Positions 34,235-43,002 of a stretch of 64,000 nt of DNA are shown one piece after another. Every line of letters starts with the position of its first letter. Position 1 is the stretch's first letter. Below the pieces are notes generated by a model. That model searched no databases, was not told the DNA's origin, and saw only the letters and a program-made list of their open reading frames with translations. Source of the DNA: Allocoprococcus comes (GTDB lineage Bacteria > Bacillota > Clostridia > Lachnospirales > Lachnospiraceae); contig NZ_JAAIMM010000003.1 of NCBI RefSeq assembly GCF_013300725.1, forward strand, positions 62,001 through 126,000, read 5' to 3'. The translations under genes and the position numbers were made by a program.

Positions 34235-35343
34235 TTTTCCCTCTTTTTCACAGATAGTTTCATCATAACTGCTGTTATGAAAATAGACACTGGGATCGCC
34301 AGTACAATTCCGATACTTTCTACAAAGAAACGGCATAATTCACATGGAATATGCAATTTTACAATGGTAACAAAACGCACCTCATTGTTCATCCGGATCA
34401 AACATGTAGGAATCAGACCGCAGCCAAACACAAACAACAGCACATTGATCATTGTTCCCATAATGTCATATCCGATCTCTCTGCCCGAACGGAAAAGTTC
34501 CACAAATTTTACTTCCGGTTTCTGCTCAACAATCTCGCTTAAAGCCACCGATATGGCAACCGCCACATCCATGATGGCACCGAGTCCTGACAACATGATC
34601 TCTGCATGGAAAATTTCATCCGGATTATCAATACTGCCCAGATATTCCATCGTCGAATAATCCAGTTCTTCCATATGCTGCATAACAAGATCAAATATCC
34701 CCATGATCATAAGCAGGACACATAGTGTTGTCAATAGTGCGGCAAAAGTTTTCCTGTGGATTCCATTTAATCCAACAAGCGTTACCACTGCAAAAAAAAG
34801 GATCAGTCTGCTACATACACTCAGAATTTCCGATGTGTCATCCGCCATCCAGAAACCGATCACAAAAATCAGGATATTCATCATTGCTGTTATGATCGTC
34901 AAACCGCCCTGCCGTCCGGCAATCCCAAGGAGCAGAAGTGCAAGGAAGCCAAGCATAACAACCAGCATCGTATCCCGCTTTACTCCAATGATCGATGATC
35001 CCTTATAAAACACCCGGTCACCTTTATGGTATTTTTGAGCAAGCATTTCCGTTGTTGTGTATTCATTGGCAATCCTGACTTCTTTCCCTTTGTCTTCTCC
35101 GTTTATAATCTTGCCATAAAGACTCTGCTTATATTTCGTTTCTTCTGTTCCACGGGTACTTTTGCTTTTCCCTTCTACAATTGTCACCACTTTTGTCACT
35201 TTCACGATCGGTGTCTGATACAGCCAGGCATCATTCATGACAAACAAAATTGCCAGCAGATACAACACACCTGCCACACAATAAAATCTTCCTCTTTTGT
35301 TTTTCATCAAATATCTGCTAATCCTTTTCCCGTATTTCTTCAT
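34225..35343 (-). CDS. YibE/F family membrane protein (372 aa)
   Basis: One N-terminal helix (FYCVAGVLYLLAILFVMN), an extracytoplasmic OB-like region (~residues 50-125, GKIINGEDKGKEVRIANEYT), then seven or so membrane helices with HAEIMLSGLGAIMDVAVAIS and GREIGYDIMGTMINVLLFVF, the paralogous core also found in the 257-residue neighbour. The shared core suggests gene duplication and a heterodimeric membrane complex. Next to a decayed zinc-uptake locus, but a role in metal homeostasis is only a guess. Confidence 0.88.
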   Translation of the reverse strand: MKKYGKRISRYLMKNKRGRFYCVAGVLYLLAILFVMNDAWLYQTPIVKVTKVVTIVEGKSKSTRGTEETKYKQSLYGKIINGEDKGKEVRIANEYTTTEMLAQKYHKGDRVFYKGSSIIGVKRDTMLVVMLGFLALLLLGIAGRQGGLTIITAMMNILIFVIGFWMADDTSEILSVCSRLILFFAVVTLVGLNGIHRKTFAALLTTLCVLLMIMGIFDLVMQHMEELDYSTMEYLGSIDNPDEIFHAEIMLSGLGAIMDVAVAISVALSEIVEQKPEVKFVELFRSGREIGYDIMGTMINVLLFVFGCGLIPTCLIRMNNEVRFVTIVKLHIPCELCRFFVESIGIVLAIPVSIFITAVMMKLSVKKREKRC

Positions 35344-35361
35344 GATCTATCTTTTCTCTTC

Positions 35362-35807
35362 TTATTCTTTTATCTGCATATCCGCATCTGTGATCCTGCA
35401 ATACAAAGTCTCATCATTTGGTTCTTTATATGTCTCGAACGTTCCCTGAACGATAATTTCTGTTTCCTGTTCCGGATAATCTTCATCCGACAAATGCAGC
35501 ATAATAGCTTAATCCATAATCATCTACCAGATAACGGAATGGAAAACGATCGCCAAACAGCAGTGTTTTCTGTGACGCGCCATCAACAACTTCCTGGTAC
35601 TTAGCATCCAGGTCTTTCAGCTTTTCACTGTATGCAGATGCATTCTCCTGATAAATATCCTTATGATCCGGGTCTACTTTTTCCAGCGCGTCTGCAATCG
35701 CCTTACTCAGCACTTCTGCATTTTTTACAGACAGCCATACATGCTCATCATATCCAAAGGAAAGGTATGACTTTTCATACCCTTTCTGTTTTATAAAAAG
35801 TTTTATT
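35362..35807 (-). pseudogene. Deletion scar: znuA-type fragment joined out of frame to the end of another gene
   Basis: From ~35800 the minus strand reads GYDEHVWLSVKNAEVLSKAI then ADALEKVDPDHKDIYQENAS and TLLFGDRFPFRYLVDDYGLS followed by YYAAFVG and TGA (35483): the middle of a ZnuA/AdcA zinc-binding lipoprotein, including a metal-site His and the FGDRFPFRYL motif. Signal peptide, first metal-binding His and C-terminal lobe are lost. In another frame the sequence goes straight on as DEDYPEQETEIIVQGTFETY and ITDADMQIKE before TAA 35362, the tail of an unrelated protein. No znuB/znuC remains. Confidence 0.78.
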
Positions 35808-36073
35808 CAATCATTTAATCTTACCTTTTGATGAACTAACGAAATCGACAAAACGATAAAGATCACCGGACTGACAAAAAATCCTACTGCAGGTGTTGTT
35901 CCCAGATTCCGAAGGACCTGCTTTGCCTGATGAACGCAGGCACAGATCGGGCAGTCCTTTCCCGTACAGTTATGGTCTTCCTCTCTGGCAACATAAAAAA
36001 GAGAAGCAAAGGTTACAAATATAAGAAAAATACATATAACCGCTGCCATACTTTTTTTCTTTCCTGTATCCAT
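35807..36073 (-). CDS. Small two-helix membrane protein with Cys/His motif (88 aa)
   Basis: Helix 1 MAAVICIFLIFVTFASLFYV, an external loop DHNCTGKDCPICACVHQAKQ with four Cys and two His, helix 2 FFVSPVIFIVLSISLVHQK. Preceded by GGAGAAGG. Found between a Fur-family regulator and zinc-transport remnants; the Cys/His loop suggests metal binding. I know the type from Lachnospiraceae zinc loci but not a function. Confidence 0.75.
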   Translation of the reverse strand: MDTGKKKSMAAVICIFLIFVTFASLFYVAREEDHNCTGKDCPICACVHQAKQVLRNLGTTPAVGFFVSPVIFIVLSISLVHQKVRLND

Positions 36074-36115
36074 TTCCTTCTCCTTTCCCAGATTTCATCT
36101 GTTAATAAATTTTAT

Positions 36116-36532
36116 CTATTCTTTCTTACTGCATTCACCGCAGATTCCGTAAAATACGGTACGATGCGGATCCATCTGAAAATCATGATGCTGCTGCATG
36201 TGCTGTTTTAAGCTTTCTACCTCATTGCACTGTAAATGGATCAGCTTTCCACATTTCTCACATTTACAATGATAGCAGTTTTCATGTTCTTCCCCATGAT
36301 CTCCGATATATTCAAAACAGGCGCTGCTCGAACCGTCTACTACATACTTCGCGGCCAGACCTTCTTTCACCATCTTCTCCAGATGACGGTAAATGGTCGT
36401 GGTTCCGACGGAAATCCCTTTTTCCCTGAAAAAATCGCAGATTTCATTCACTGTAACATGTCTTCCCTGTACCGATTTCAGGAAGGTAAGTATTTCGGTC
36501 ATTTGTTTTGTTTTATATGGTGCTTTTGCCAT
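36116..36532 (-). CDS. Fur-family metal regulator, Zur-like (138 aa)
   Basis: N-terminal winged helix (EICDFFREKGISVGTTTIYR and HLEKMVKEGLAAKYV), dimerisation domain with structural zinc site CEKCGKLIHLQC and C-terminal CGEC. The His-rich HGEEHENCYHCK and HMQQHHDFQMDPH regions supply regulatory metal ligands. Context (ZnuA fragment, Cys/His membrane protein) favours zinc over iron. Start has GGAGGTCAGT. Two 7-1-7 palindromes upstream suggest autoregulation. Confidence 0.93.
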   Translation of the reverse strand: MAKAPYKTKQMTEILTFLKSVQGRHVTVNEICDFFREKGISVGTTTIYRHLEKMVKEGLAAKYVVDGSSSACFEYIGDHGEEHENCYHCKCEKCGKLIHLQCNEVESLKQHMQQHHDFQMDPHRTVFYGICGECSKKE

Positions 36533-36553
36533 ACTGACCTCCTCCCTTCAATT

Positions 36554-36617
36554 TGGAAATCGTTTTCATTTTATCACATTATTTTTATATGTCAATGAAA
36601 TTTGAAAATGTTTTTCA
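36554..36617 (-). promoter_or_regulatory. Two Fur/Zur-type boxes upstream of the regulator
   Basis: Plus strand TGGAAATCGTTTTCA (36554-36568) and TGAAAATGTTTTTCA (36603-36617): 7-1-7 inverted repeats resembling Fur-family boxes (TGAxAAT-N-ATTxTCA), spaced 49 nt apart and starting 21 nt before the start codon. Confidence 0.55.
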
Positions 36618-36639
36618 TTTTTGTTTTTCATTTTACAGT

Positions 36640-36930
36640 AAAATTTCCCGTATAAACTTTCGTCTATATGGGAAATTTTTCTTTCTGTTATCTTCTTTTT
36701 CTTCTGACCACCCTGGTTGTTCTGTTCACCTTTGCTGCCTTGTCCACCACCTGACTCTGCATACGACAATGTGTCCTTCTCCCCTTCGTACTTGGATTTT
36801 ACTTTCTGACTCTTATTGATGTTCTTATACTTAACAGCATCAGAGCAGGCAGCCAAATCTTTGATTCCTAAGTCTATGCCGATTCCATCGTCATTAAGCG
36901 TTTTGTTGCATAAAGGAGCTGGCTTCTTTT
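36640..36930 (-). pseudogene. IS200/IS605-type TnpB remnant
   Basis: Minus-strand frame DDGIGIDLGIKDLAACSDAV followed by KYKNINKSQKVK is the RuvC-I region of a TnpB-like protein (GIDLGIKD with its catalytic Asp). Upstream another frame reads KRSQLLYATKRL, implying a frameshift; downstream the sequence turns into a Gly/Gln/Lys-rich stretch unrelated to TnpB. All other RuvC and zinc-ribbon motifs are missing, and no left or right IS end was recognised. Confidence 0.65.
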
Positions 36931-36962
36931 ATCCTCCGGATTCGCTTCTCTGATCAGATAGC

Positions 36963-38204
36963 TTAACCGACAAGATTTTCCATAGTATCTGCCAGCACCT
37001 GCGCTCCTGCAAATATGTCTTCCCATGCCGTATCTTCATATGGTGAATGACTTACGCCTCCGATACTTGGCACGAAAATCATTCCCACATCGCAGATATG
37101 TGCCATCGATAAGGTATCATGAAACGGGCCACTTGGCATACGCATATATGTATATCCCCGCTTTTTGCACACATCTTCGATTGTGTCTACGATTGCTTCA
37201 TTCATCATCTCTGCCTTTGCATCTTTCAGACACTTCTGGGTACTCTCTACATGAAATCTGTCCGAAATTTTCACTGCCGCTTCTTTTATTTCTCGGATTC
37301 CCTGTGCCCTGCGCTCCATATCTGTATCTCTGATGTCGATCGTATAGTCTACTCTTCCCGGAATCGTATTGATTCCACCCGGATGTACTTTGAGTGTTCC
37401 TACTGTTGCCACAAACATATCTCCCAGACGGGATGCTATTTTTTCTACTTCTGCAATATAATTTGCAGCAGCCGTCATTGCATCTTTCCGCATATTCATC
37501 GGTGTGCCGCCTGCATGATTTGCTTCCCCCTCAAAGCTTCCTTCAATCCAGTATGGACCTTTGATCCCGGTTACAATCCCTATCTGCCTGCTTTCCTGTT
37601 CCAGCACAATTCCCTGTTCAATATGAAGTTCAACAAATTTTTCATATTTATCTGCGTGCGCTGCCTCTTCCAGTTTTTCCGGATGATATCCGCACTTTTG
37701 CATTGCCGCCTCTTCACTGATGCCCTCATTGTCTGTATATTCACTAAGCCGTCGTTCCATTCCAAGACCGGCAATTACCTTACTTCCAACCATACCTGCA
37801 TTAAATCTGGCACCTTCTTCATCTGTAAAAAGAATTACTTCAAACGGGCTTTTTAATTTTACATGATTTTCTTTCAGGCACTGTGCCACTTCAATCCCTG
37901 CTATACTTCCGAGTAATCCGTCAAATTTTCCTCCATTTCGTACCGTATCGATATGGGAACCTGTTGCGATCACACCATGCAGCTCCTTTTCATTCCAGTT
38001 ATCCGGATACAGGCGTCCCATAAGATTTCCAGCTGCATCGATTTCTACCTCCAGTCCTGCTTCCAGCATCATCTCTTTTGCCATCATCCGCGCTTTCGTC
38101 TCTTTTTCGCCGAACGCCAGACGTGTATAACCGCCTGTCTCATCCCGGCTCATCTCATTGATCCGCTCTATCCTTTCCTTTAATCGCTCCTGCTTGATCT
38201 GCAT
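36963..38204 (-). CDS. M20-family amidohydrolase: N-carbamoyl-L-amino acid hydrolase / allantoate amidohydrolase (413 aa)
   Basis: Dinuclear metallohydrolase. Metal ligands appear in GVIATGSHIDTVRNGGKFDG (His and Asp), FTDEEGARFN (Glu pair) and FVELHIEQGIVLEQ (His), with a late His in PSIGGVSHSPYEDT. The motif HAGGTPMNMRKDAMTAAANY in the lid/dimerisation domain is typical of hydantoinase/carbamoylase members rather than aminopeptidases. AAGGAG precedes ATG 38204. It lies downstream of the HypD operon but beyond a terminator, so is separately transcribed. Exact substrate (N-carbamoyl amino acid, allantoate, or a beta-ureido acid) undecided. Confidence 0.88.
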   Translation of the reverse strand: MQIKQERLKERIERINEMSRDETGGYTRLAFGEKETKARMMAKEMMLEAGLEVEIDAAGNLMGRLYPDNWNEKELHGVIATGSHIDTVRNGGKFDGLLGSIAGIEVAQCLKENHVKLKSPFEVILFTDEEGARFNAGMVGSKVIAGLGMERRLSEYTDNEGISEEAAMQKCGYHPEKLEEAAHADKYEKFVELHIEQGIVLEQESRQIGIVTGIKGPYWIEGSFEGEANHAGGTPMNMRKDAMTAAANYIAEVEKIASRLGDMFVATVGTLKVHPGGINTIPGRVDYTIDIRDTDMERRAQGIREIKEAAVKISDRFHVESTQKCLKDAKAEMMNEAIVDTIEDVCKKRGYTYMRMPSGPFHDTLSMAHICDVGMIFVPSIGGVSHSPYEDTAWEDIFAGAQVLADTMENLVG

Positions 38205-38325
38205 ATCTATTACTCCTTTCTACTGTAATTTTCATTCTGCTCCCACTCTCTTTTCTATCTTGATAGTACATCAAATAGCTCTCAAAATCCACGATATTCT
38301 TACCAAAATTTTTCTTCCCAGTTCA

Positions 38326-38379
38326 AAAAATAACAGAAGCACCACACACAGATTACTCTCTGCATTGCGGTGCTCCTGT
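38326..38379 (-). terminator. Terminator of the hypD operon
   Basis: Minus strand arms ACAGGAGCACCGCA and TGTGGTGCTTCTGT (imperfect) with ~18 nt between, followed by TATTTTTTG. It separates hypD from the M20 gene. Confidence 0.7.
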
Positions 38380-38421
38380 CTCTTCCTTTATTTAACCTTT
38401 TTCAATTTCTCTGGTTATTTT

Positions 38422-40794
38422 CTATTCGAATGACTGCTCTGTACGGTTGATGATCTCATCCTGAAGCGGTTTGCTTAAGTTACGGAAGAAATCACTGTAT
38501 CCTGCAACACGCACGATCAGATCTCTATAATCTTCCGGATGCTTCTGCGCTTCCTGCAGAGTCTTTCTGTCGATAACGTTGAACTGTACGTGATGTCCAT
38601 CCATTGCAAAGTAGCTGCGGATCAGACTTGCCATATTGTCAAGACCTTTCTCTCCTGCTACAACGTTCGGTGTGAACTTCTGATTCAGAAGTGTTCCTGC
38701 TGTAGCAAGATGATCCATCTTAGCACATGATTTGATAACAGCTGTCGGTCCATTTACATCTGCTGATTTCTCCGGTGAAATACCTTCTGAAACCGGGATA
38801 TGTGCTTTACGTCCGTTAGCTGTTGCTCCGATCACATCTCCGAAGTAAACATGGCAGGTTGTAGGAAGCATATCGACTCCGTATTTTCCGCCTCTCATAG
38901 TCGGACGTCCTGTGATCAGGTCATGATACAGATAGAATACGTCCTGCATCAGATCATCTGCGTAGTCATCATCGTTACCATATTTTGGTGTCTTGTCATG
39001 AACCATACGGTAGATTGCATCGTATCCTTCAAAGTTGTGATCCATTGCTTCGATCAGTTCTTCCATTGTGAAGTTCTTCTTGTCAAATACATTGTATTTA
39101 ACAGCTGCAATACAGTCTGTAACGGTTCCAATACCAACACCCTGAATGTAGTTCGTGTTGTATCTTGCTCCTCCTGCATTGTAATCTTTTGCATTACTGA
39201 TGCAGTCGTTTGTTACAACGGAAAGACACGGTGCCGGCATATTTTCTGCATATAATCTCTCGATTACGTTGTTTCCACGGATCTTGATATCGATGAAATG
39301 CTTCATCTGTTTCTTGAATGCATCCCACAGTTCATCAAATGTCTTAAAGTCTTTTGCATAACCAAGCTTCAGTCCGAGCTGTTTGCCTGACATTGCATCA
39401 TAACCGTTGTAAAGAGTCAGCTGGAAGATCTTCGGAATATTCATATAACCGGTCAGGATATATGCTTCACTTCCCCATGCACCTGTCTCTACACAACCTG
39501 AAGATCCACCACGGCGGGCATCCTCCAGAGTCTTTCCTGCATTAACAAGCTCCATGATCTGTGCTTCTGTATTGTAGAATGCTGGCTGTCCCCATCCTTT
39601 TCTTGAGATCTCGCATGCTCTCTTAAGGAAACGTGCCGGTGTTTTCTTGCTGATAGTTACATTAGAGTTCGGCTGTACAAGCTTCATCTCATCCATACAG
39701 TCAAGGATCAGGTAGCTGACTGCATTTACACCGTCTTTACCATCTGGTGTAACTCCACCTGTATTGATATTCGCAAAGTCTACATAAGTAGCACTTTCTT
39801 TTAAGGTAATACCAACCTTAACCGGTGCCGGTTGGTTGTAGAATTTGATCCATAAGCATTCAAGCAGTTCTTTTGCTTTCTCGTCATCAAGGATTCCTGC
39901 TTCTGTATCTGCTTCATAGTAAGAGATCAGATGCTGGTCCAGACGTCCCGGGCTGAATGCATCCCATGGGTTCAGTTCTGTTGTAACTGCAAGATGTGTG
40001 AACCAGTATAACTGGATTGCCTGCCAGAAGGTCTGCGGTTTGTGAGCCGGTACAACTTCCAGGTTGGCTGCGATCTGCTCTAATTCTTTCTTACGTGTAG
40101 GATCTGCTTCTTTTTCTGCCATTTCAAGGGCAAGCTTGTGATATCTTTCTCCAAGAATGATAACCGCATCACATGCAATATCCATTGCTTTAAGTTCTTC
40201 AAGCTTATCGGTAGCTTCCGGATCATTCATGAAATCCAGTGCATCCATTGTCTTTTTGATTTTTTCTTTGTACTCCTGATATCCGACTTTGAAGTTCTGT
40301 TCGCCACCACATGTATGTCCAGGTCCTCTCTGTTCCATGAACTCTGTGAACATACCTGCTGAATAACAGTCATTCCATTCCGGAGTCATAGCTGCAAGGA
40401 TCTTCTCTCTCATGCTTCGTCCTGACCAGTAAGGAATGATCTCCTTCTCCTGGATCTCACGGTCTTCTTCTGTTGTATGGAAAGATACAAGGTCACGTTC
40501 ACTCATGACTACCATATCTTCTTTGCTGTGACAGCAAAGTTCCGGGAATGTAGGCGAAGCCTGTGGGTCTTTTCCTTTTTCACCGACGATCAGTTCACCG
40601 TCTCCCAGATAAAGTGTCTTCTTTGAAAAATATTCCTTTAATACCATGGCTCTCATAACCGGAATCGAATATTTCCCATCATTTTTTCTGTAAAAATCTG
40701 TCTCGATTCTTGCTCTTTCGAGATCGATATGAACCGGTGTTGTAACACTCAGTTCTCTCAGCTTCTGAATTCTTTCATTCATGCCTCTTGCCAT
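38422..40794 (-). CDS. hypD: Trans-4-hydroxy-L-proline dehydratase, glycyl radical enzyme HypD (790 aa)
   Basis: Dehydrates trans-4-hydroxy-L-proline to pyrroline-5-carboxylate anaerobically. Glycyl radical loop VRVAGYSDFF puts the radical Gly at 765 and the active-site SSGCVETG puts the thiyl Cys at 434 and Glu at 436. Residues reported to line the HypD pocket in C. difficile fall at the same numbers: Phe152 and His160 (FTEFMEQRGPGH) and Asp278 (ELNPWDAFSPG). Length also matches (789-790). This separates it from pyruvate formate-lyase (two adjacent Cys) and from diol dehydratases. AGGAGG precedes the ATG, 4 nt after the activating enzyme's stop. No proC follows, so the product must be reduced by an enzyme encoded elsewhere. 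Confidence 0.92.
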   Translation of the reverse strand: MARGMNERIQKLRELSVTTPVHIDLERARIETDFYRKNDGKYSIPVMRAMVLKEYFSKKTLYLGDGELIVGEKGKDPQASPTFPELCCHSKEDMVVMSERDLVSFHTTEEDREIQEKEIIPYWSGRSMREKILAAMTPEWNDCYSAGMFTEFMEQRGPGHTCGGEQNFKVGYQEYKEKIKKTMDALDFMNDPEATDKLEELKAMDIACDAVIILGERYHKLALEMAEKEADPTRKKELEQIAANLEVVPAHKPQTFWQAIQLYWFTHLAVTTELNPWDAFSPGRLDQHLISYYEADTEAGILDDEKAKELLECLWIKFYNQPAPVKVGITLKESATYVDFANINTGGVTPDGKDGVNAVSYLILDCMDEMKLVQPNSNVTISKKTPARFLKRACEISRKGWGQPAFYNTEAQIMELVNAGKTLEDARRGGSSGCVETGAWGSEAYILTGYMNIPKIFQLTLYNGYDAMSGKQLGLKLGYAKDFKTFDELWDAFKKQMKHFIDIKIRGNNVIERLYAENMPAPCLSVVTNDCISNAKDYNAGGARYNTNYIQGVGIGTVTDCIAAVKYNVFDKKNFTMEELIEAMDHNFEGYDAIYRMVHDKTPKYGNDDDYADDLMQDVFYLYHDLITGRPTMRGGKYGVDMLPTTCHVYFGDVIGATANGRKAHIPVSEGISPEKSADVNGPTAVIKSCAKMDHLATAGTLLNQKFTPNVVAGEKGLDNMASLIRSYFAMDGHHVQFNVIDRKTLQEAQKHPEDYRDLIVRVAGYSDFFRNLSKPLQDEIINRTEQSFE

Positions 40795-40798
40795 TTTC

Positions 40799-41707
40799 TT
40801 ATCCTCCTATTTTTGTGTTGGTATACCCCGCATCCTGAAAAAGCTTTATAAAACTTTCCATCTCTTCTTTTTCCGGTGCATGTAAATCAGTTCCCTTGTA
40901 TTCCATACCCAGCTTCGGATATTTACTGCTTCCTGTATTATGGTAAGGCAGCAGATTGACCTGTGCCGGATGAATGCCGTGTTTCTTCAGAAAATGAATG
41001 GTATCTTCCATGTTCTGCACATTGCCGTTCACTTCTTTGATTGTCGGGATTCGGACGTAAATCCTTGCCCCTGCATCCGAAAGCTTCACCAGGTTATCCA
41101 GAATCAGCTTATTGTCAACTCCGATATACTTTTTATGTAATTCCGGATCCATCACTTTTACGTCATATAAAAACGTATCTACATACGGTAAAATTGCTTC
41201 AAATTTATCATACGAAACATATCCGCAGGTGTCAATGGTAAGCGAAATTTCTTCTTTTTTAAGTGCTTTCGCGATCTGTAAAATATAATCCGTTGACATC
41301 GCCATCACTTCCCCGCCGGAAAGTGTGACTCCACCGCCGGACTGTTCATAAAACATCCGGTCTTTCATCAGCTCTTTAACCAGTTCCTTTACCGGATACT
41401 CCTGCCCTACGATCTCCCGAATGCCTTGCGGACAGAAATTATCACATTTTCCGCAAAGCTGACATTTCTCTTTGTCAAGCTCCGGCTTTCCATCTACCAT
41501 AGTGATGGCATCGTTCGGACAGACCTTCGCACAGGTTCCACATCCGACGCACTTTTCTTTATCACACTGAAGTTCTCTCTCAAAACGCTGTGTCTCAGGG
41601 TTGTGACACCACTCGCACTTTAATGGACATCCTTTAAAAAATACAGTAGTACGGATTCCATCTCCGTCATGGATCGAATACTTCTGAATATTCGTTACTA
41701 AATTCAT
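40799..41707 (-). CDS. Glycyl-radical enzyme activating enzyme for HypD (302 aa)
   Basis: Radical SAM activase. FFKGCPLKCEWCHNPE carries the CxxxCxxC cluster motif near residue 30; two extra ferredoxin-type 4Fe-4S motifs follow (CVGCGTCAKVCP and CQLCGKCDNFCP), as in activases of non-PFL glycyl radical enzymes. GGGVTLSGGE is the SAM-binding GGE motif. ATG 41707 is chosen for its AAGGAG 6-7 nt upstream and conserved MNLVTNIQKYSIHDGDGIRT-like start; a TTG at 41773 overlaps the promoter. First gene of the hypD operon. Confidence 0.94.
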   Translation of the reverse strand: MNLVTNIQKYSIHDGDGIRTTVFFKGCPLKCEWCHNPETQRFERELQCDKEKCVGCGTCAKVCPNDAITMVDGKPELDKEKCQLCGKCDNFCPQGIREIVGQEYPVKELVKELMKDRMFYEQSGGGVTLSGGEVMAMSTDYILQIAKALKKEEISLTIDTCGYVSYDKFEAILPYVDTFLYDVKVMDPELHKKYIGVDNKLILDNLVKLSDAGARIYVRIPTIKEVNGNVQNMEDTIHFLKKHGIHPAQVNLLPYHNTGSSKYPKLGMEYKGTDLHAPEKEEMESFIKLFQDAGYTNTKIGG

Positions 41708-41735
41708 GGTAGCTCTCCTTCTTGTCATTTTTCTT

Positions 41736-41792
41736 TTTAGACTAACGTTTGTACCATAGTCTAAAGATACCAAAAAAACAAATAATTGTCAA
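41736..41792 (-). promoter_or_regulatory. Promoter of the hypD operon overlapped by a palindrome
   Basis: -35 TTGACA (41792-41787), 17 nt, -10 TATCTT (41769-41764). A perfect 9-bp inverted repeat TTTAGACTA / TAGTCTAAA (41765-41757 and 41744-41736 on the minus strand, 12 nt spacer) covers the end of the -10 and the start site, the position of a repressor operator. No regulator gene is adjacent. Confidence 0.7.
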
Positions 41793-41936
41793 TCCTTTGG
41801 CAAACTTCTTCTCAAATATTTTTACAATCCTGATCTTCTTTCCTTAAGTAGACGAAACTCTGCACTCAGCTCATCACATATATAAAGAAGAGATACTTCA
41901 CAGACTGTTTTTATCTGCAAAGTACCTCCCACTTCT

Positions 41937-42776
41937 CTATTGTACATTCTTCAAAATCACACACTGATTACCTCTGGAACAAAAAGCCGATTCAAACTGT
42001 GCTCTGTCATAGCTCACAATCCCTTCGATCGGGTCTGCAACAGTCACACTGTCTACACTGTATCCAATCAGTACAACACAATGATCGTTCATCGCCCAGC
42101 TGGCTTCTCTTCCATCTTCCGTATTCCAGCTTTCCATTATCTGACGTTCTTCCATACCAATTGTTCCCCATACAACCACGGGGGTTCCTTCACTTACAAA
42201 ACGATACAGCTGTTCCGGCTCTGATCCTGTCTCGTCCTCTGCTTTCATTGCATTTCCATTATCTGCAAGATAGCCATCTGCTGCCGTCACGATTGCTCCC
42301 GCTCCGCAGCTTAATCCATCCGTCTCAGACTGTGGATTTCCTATAAAATAATTGTAAATATCATTTCCATATAAAGTTTCATTGTCTCCGTAATAAGTGT
42401 TGGTCCATCCAACTGTCGGTAAATATTCGAGTGCCATTGCCATCTTATCTGCAGAATATCCATAATAATTCAAAGCCATTGTAAGAGATGTGATCTCACA
42501 TCCGGTAGGAAGCTCCGGCATCTGTCCTGTAAATGCAAAATCAGAAATACAGCTACTCTCTGGAAGGGGTGTCTCTTTCACTATTTCCGCATTTTTTATC
42601 TTCTGCGTCTTTGCTGTCGTTTTCTCCACTGCTGTAACAGACTGTCTTGCTCCTTTGATCTGTTCCAATTTTGCTTCTATATATGTAGTATCTTTTAATG
42701 TAAATCCTACGATAACGGCGCCAACCAATATCCCTGCTGCCGCTGCGATCCATTTTGCTGCACTGCGAATCTGCAT
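41937..42776 (-). CDS. Membrane-anchored C39-like papain-fold protein (279 aa)
   Basis: N-terminal anchor (WIAAAAGILVGAVIVGFTL, ~9-27), a Lys/Thr-rich linker, then a Peptidase_C39_2-type domain: catalytic Cys in MPELPTGCEITSLTMALNYY (~residue 93), His in WAMNDHCVVLIGY, Asp in VADPIEG. Likely extracytoplasmic, acting on peptides or cell-wall material; such proteins are common in Lachnospiraceae and unstudied. Monocistronic. 42777-43002 upstream shows no gene. Confidence 0.85.
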   Translation of the reverse strand: MQIRSAAKWIAAAAGILVGAVIVGFTLKDTTYIEAKLEQIKGARQSVTAVEKTTAKTQKIKNAEIVKETPLPESSCISDFAFTGQMPELPTGCEITSLTMALNYYGYSADKMAMALEYLPTVGWTNTYYGDNETLYGNDIYNYFIGNPQSETDGLSCGAGAIVTAADGYLADNGNAMKAEDETGSEPEQLYRFVSEGTPVVVWGTIGMEERQIMESWNTEDGREASWAMNDHCVVLIGYSVDSVTVADPIEGIVSYDRAQFESAFCSRGNQCVILKNVQ

Positions 42777-43002
42777 CCGTACCTCCGTTTCTTAATACTT
42801 CTGTAACAATTCCGTCATATATACTACAACTTTTTTCGTGTTTCGTCAAATCTGCGGGGGAGTTTTCACAAATATTTCATAAATGAGAGTTGGCAGCACA
42901 AGTGATTCCAGATAGAAGGATTGCCTGCGCAATGGGTGCAGATCCGATAAAAATTAATCTGTCCTGCTGTTTTTTATCAATCGAATGAAATCCTGGCAAA
43001 TA

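Noticed and set aside
38422-40794. Pyruvate formate-lyase as identity of the glycyl radical enzyme
   Set aside because: A single active-site Cys followed by Val-Glu (GCVE) and HypD pocket residues; PFL has two adjacent Cys.
42880-42990. Plus-strand frame reading AAQVIPDRRIACAMGADPIK
   Set aside because: Too short, no start or ribosome binding site, and no family recognised; at most a remnant.
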